NCBI GenBank assembly: GCA_905235755.1
Contig: CAJONA010000073.1
Location: forward strand, 1-5,947
Origin: an uncultured Clostridia bacterium
Lineage (GTDB): Bacteria; Bacillota; Clostridia; Oscillospirales; CAG-272
Direction: 5' to 3'
Length of the DNA: 5,947 nucleotides
Of the stretch, positions 4,934 through 5,947 are shown in pieces. The notes beneath the pieces are model-generated. The model did no database searches and had not been told where the DNA came from. It saw only the letters and a list, made by a program, of their open reading frames with translations. Both the position numbers and the translations under genes were made by a program. Each line of letters opens with the position of its first letter. Within the stretch, counting starts at the first letter, position 1.

Positions 4934-5947
4934 TTATTTCACCACTATGTTGACGATGCGGTCTTTGACGTAAATTTCCTTTACGATAGTTTTGCCGTTT
5001 ATAAGGGAAGATATTCTGTCGTTCTGCTTTGCGATGGCGACGGCGGTGTCCTGATCGGCTCCGGCGGGGACTTGGATAGTGTCCTTTGTCTTACCGCATA
5101 TCTGAACGGCTATCGTGACAAAAGCGTCCTTTGTTTTGCTTTCGTCATACGTCGGCCACGGCGCAACGGAGCAAAGTCCGCTTCCGCCGATGCGCTCCCA
5201 CATCTCTTCAGAGATGTGCGGTGCGAACGGAGAGAGCAGCCGCACGAATACGCCGAGCTCGTCAACGGTGAGCGAGCCGTTATCGTAAATCTCATTTACG
5301 AGCGTCATCAGCGCCGCTATCGCGGTGTTGAATTTCATCTGTTCGATGTCGCTTGATACCTTTTTGACGGTCTTGTTGAACGAAACGTCGAGCTTTTCGC
5401 TCACGCCGGTTCCTTTTGTCATAAAGAGCATACCCCAAACACGTTCAAGGAAGCGCCTGCATCCGCGAACGCTGCTCTCGGACCACGGCGCAGCCATGCC
5501 GTAATCGCCCATGAACAGCACATAAGTGCGGAGTACGTCCGCGCCGTGCTCTTCGATGACGTCCATCGGATCGACGCCGTTGCCCTTGGATTTCGACATT
5601 TTTTCGCCGTCTGCGCCGAGCACAAGGCCTTGCGCCGTGCGCTTTGCATACGGCTCCTCGCATCCTAGCACGCCTATATCGTACAGGAATTTATGCCAGA
5701 AACGCGAATATATGACGTGGCGCGTAACGTGCTCCATGCCGCCGTTATACCAGTCGACAGGCAGCCAGTAGTCGAGCTTTGATCTGTCGGCGAGCGCGTC
5801 GTCGTTTTTCGGATCGATATACCTTAAATAATACCACGACGATCCCGCCCACTGCGGCATCGTGTCCGTTTCGCGGCGCGCGTCGCGGCCGCATTTCGGA
5901 CATTTGCACTTGACATACGATTCTATCTTCGCCAGCGGACTTTCACC
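4934..5947 (-). CDS. leuS: Leucyl-tRNA synthetase, C-terminal part (5' end outside window)
   Basis: LeuS attaches leucine to tRNA-Leu in the cytoplasm. The visible 337 residues are the C-terminal part of a class-I enzyme that is usually about 800 residues long; the frame stays open to the window edge, so the HIGH motif and most of the editing domain lie outside. Present are GESPLAKIESYV with a C-x-C-x2-C cluster, RRETDTMPQWAGSSWYYLRY (residues 25-44 of the fragment), the catalytic KMSKS (116-120, followed by KGNGVDP), the helical anticodon-binding domain, and the C-terminal domain ending KDRIVNIVVK. The ATG at 5860 is an internal methionine, not the start. No clear terminator follows the stop before the yceD promoter, so some read-through into that operon is possible. 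Confidence 0.97.
   Translation of the reverse strand, partial: GESPLAKIESYVKCKCPKCGRDARRETDTMPQWAGSSWYYLRYIDPKNDDALADRSKLDYWLPVDWYNGGMEHVTRHVIYSRFWHKFLYDIGVLGCEEPYAKRTAQGLVLGADGEKMSKSKGNGVDPMDVIEEHGADVLRTYVLFMGDYGMAAPWSESSVRGCRRFLERVWGMLFMTKGTGVSEKLDVSFNKTVKKVSSDIEQMKFNTAIAALMTLVNEIYDNGSLTVDELGVFVRLLSPFAPHISEEMWERIGGSGLCSVAPWPTYDESKTKDAFVTIAVQICGKTKDTIQVPAGADQDTAVAIAKQNDRISSLINGKTIVKEIYVKDRIVNIVVK

Noticed and set aside
5588..5602. Glycine after KMSKSKGN in LeuS (usually valine) as a sign of an altered enzyme
   Set aside because: The catalytic KMSKS itself is intact, the rest of the domain is normal, and a single substitution just outside the motif is within family variation.

Overview
The window looks like chromosomal DNA of a Clostridia-type Bacillota, probably an uncultured gut-type lineage. 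This rests on the gene set, the pairing of a PDZ/radical-SAM DUF512 gene with der, strong AGGAGG ribosome binding sites and near-consensus sigma-A promoters; no species can be named. All seven protein genes lie on the minus strand, so transcription runs from high to low coordinates.

In transcription order: the 3' part of leuS (leucyl-tRNA synthetase) enters from the right edge and stops at 4934. A 114-bp gap then carries a fully consensus promoter (TTGACA, 17 bp, TATAAT). It drives a compact run of yceD (DUF177), rpmF (ribosomal protein L32), a PDZ/radical-SAM DUF512 gene, der (ribosome-assembly GTPase) and a plsY-family membrane protein. Gaps between these are 1 to 53 bp. After an AT-rich spacer, rpsT (ribosomal protein S20) has its own promoter (TTGATA, 17 bp, extended -10), a leader that folds into a long hairpin, and a strong intrinsic terminator. 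The last 280 bases at the left edge hold no credible gene but are dense in inverted repeats.

The theme is translation and ribosome building: tRNA charging (LeuS), large-subunit protein and rRNA factors (L32, DUF177, Der) and a small-subunit protein (S20). The phospholipid-synthesis gene in the run is the anomaly. It sits where plsY normally follows der and has the PlsY fold signature, but the G-S-G-N-x-G-A-T-N active-site segment is missing and the other two motifs are degraded. It is therefore probably not an ordinary glycerol-3-phosphate acyltransferase.

No CRISPR array, insertion sequence, tRNA, rRNA or phage gene was seen. The points most worth following up are the motif-less PlsY homologue, the palindrome-rich left edge, the rpsT leader hairpin and the hairpin between rpmF and the DUF512 gene.
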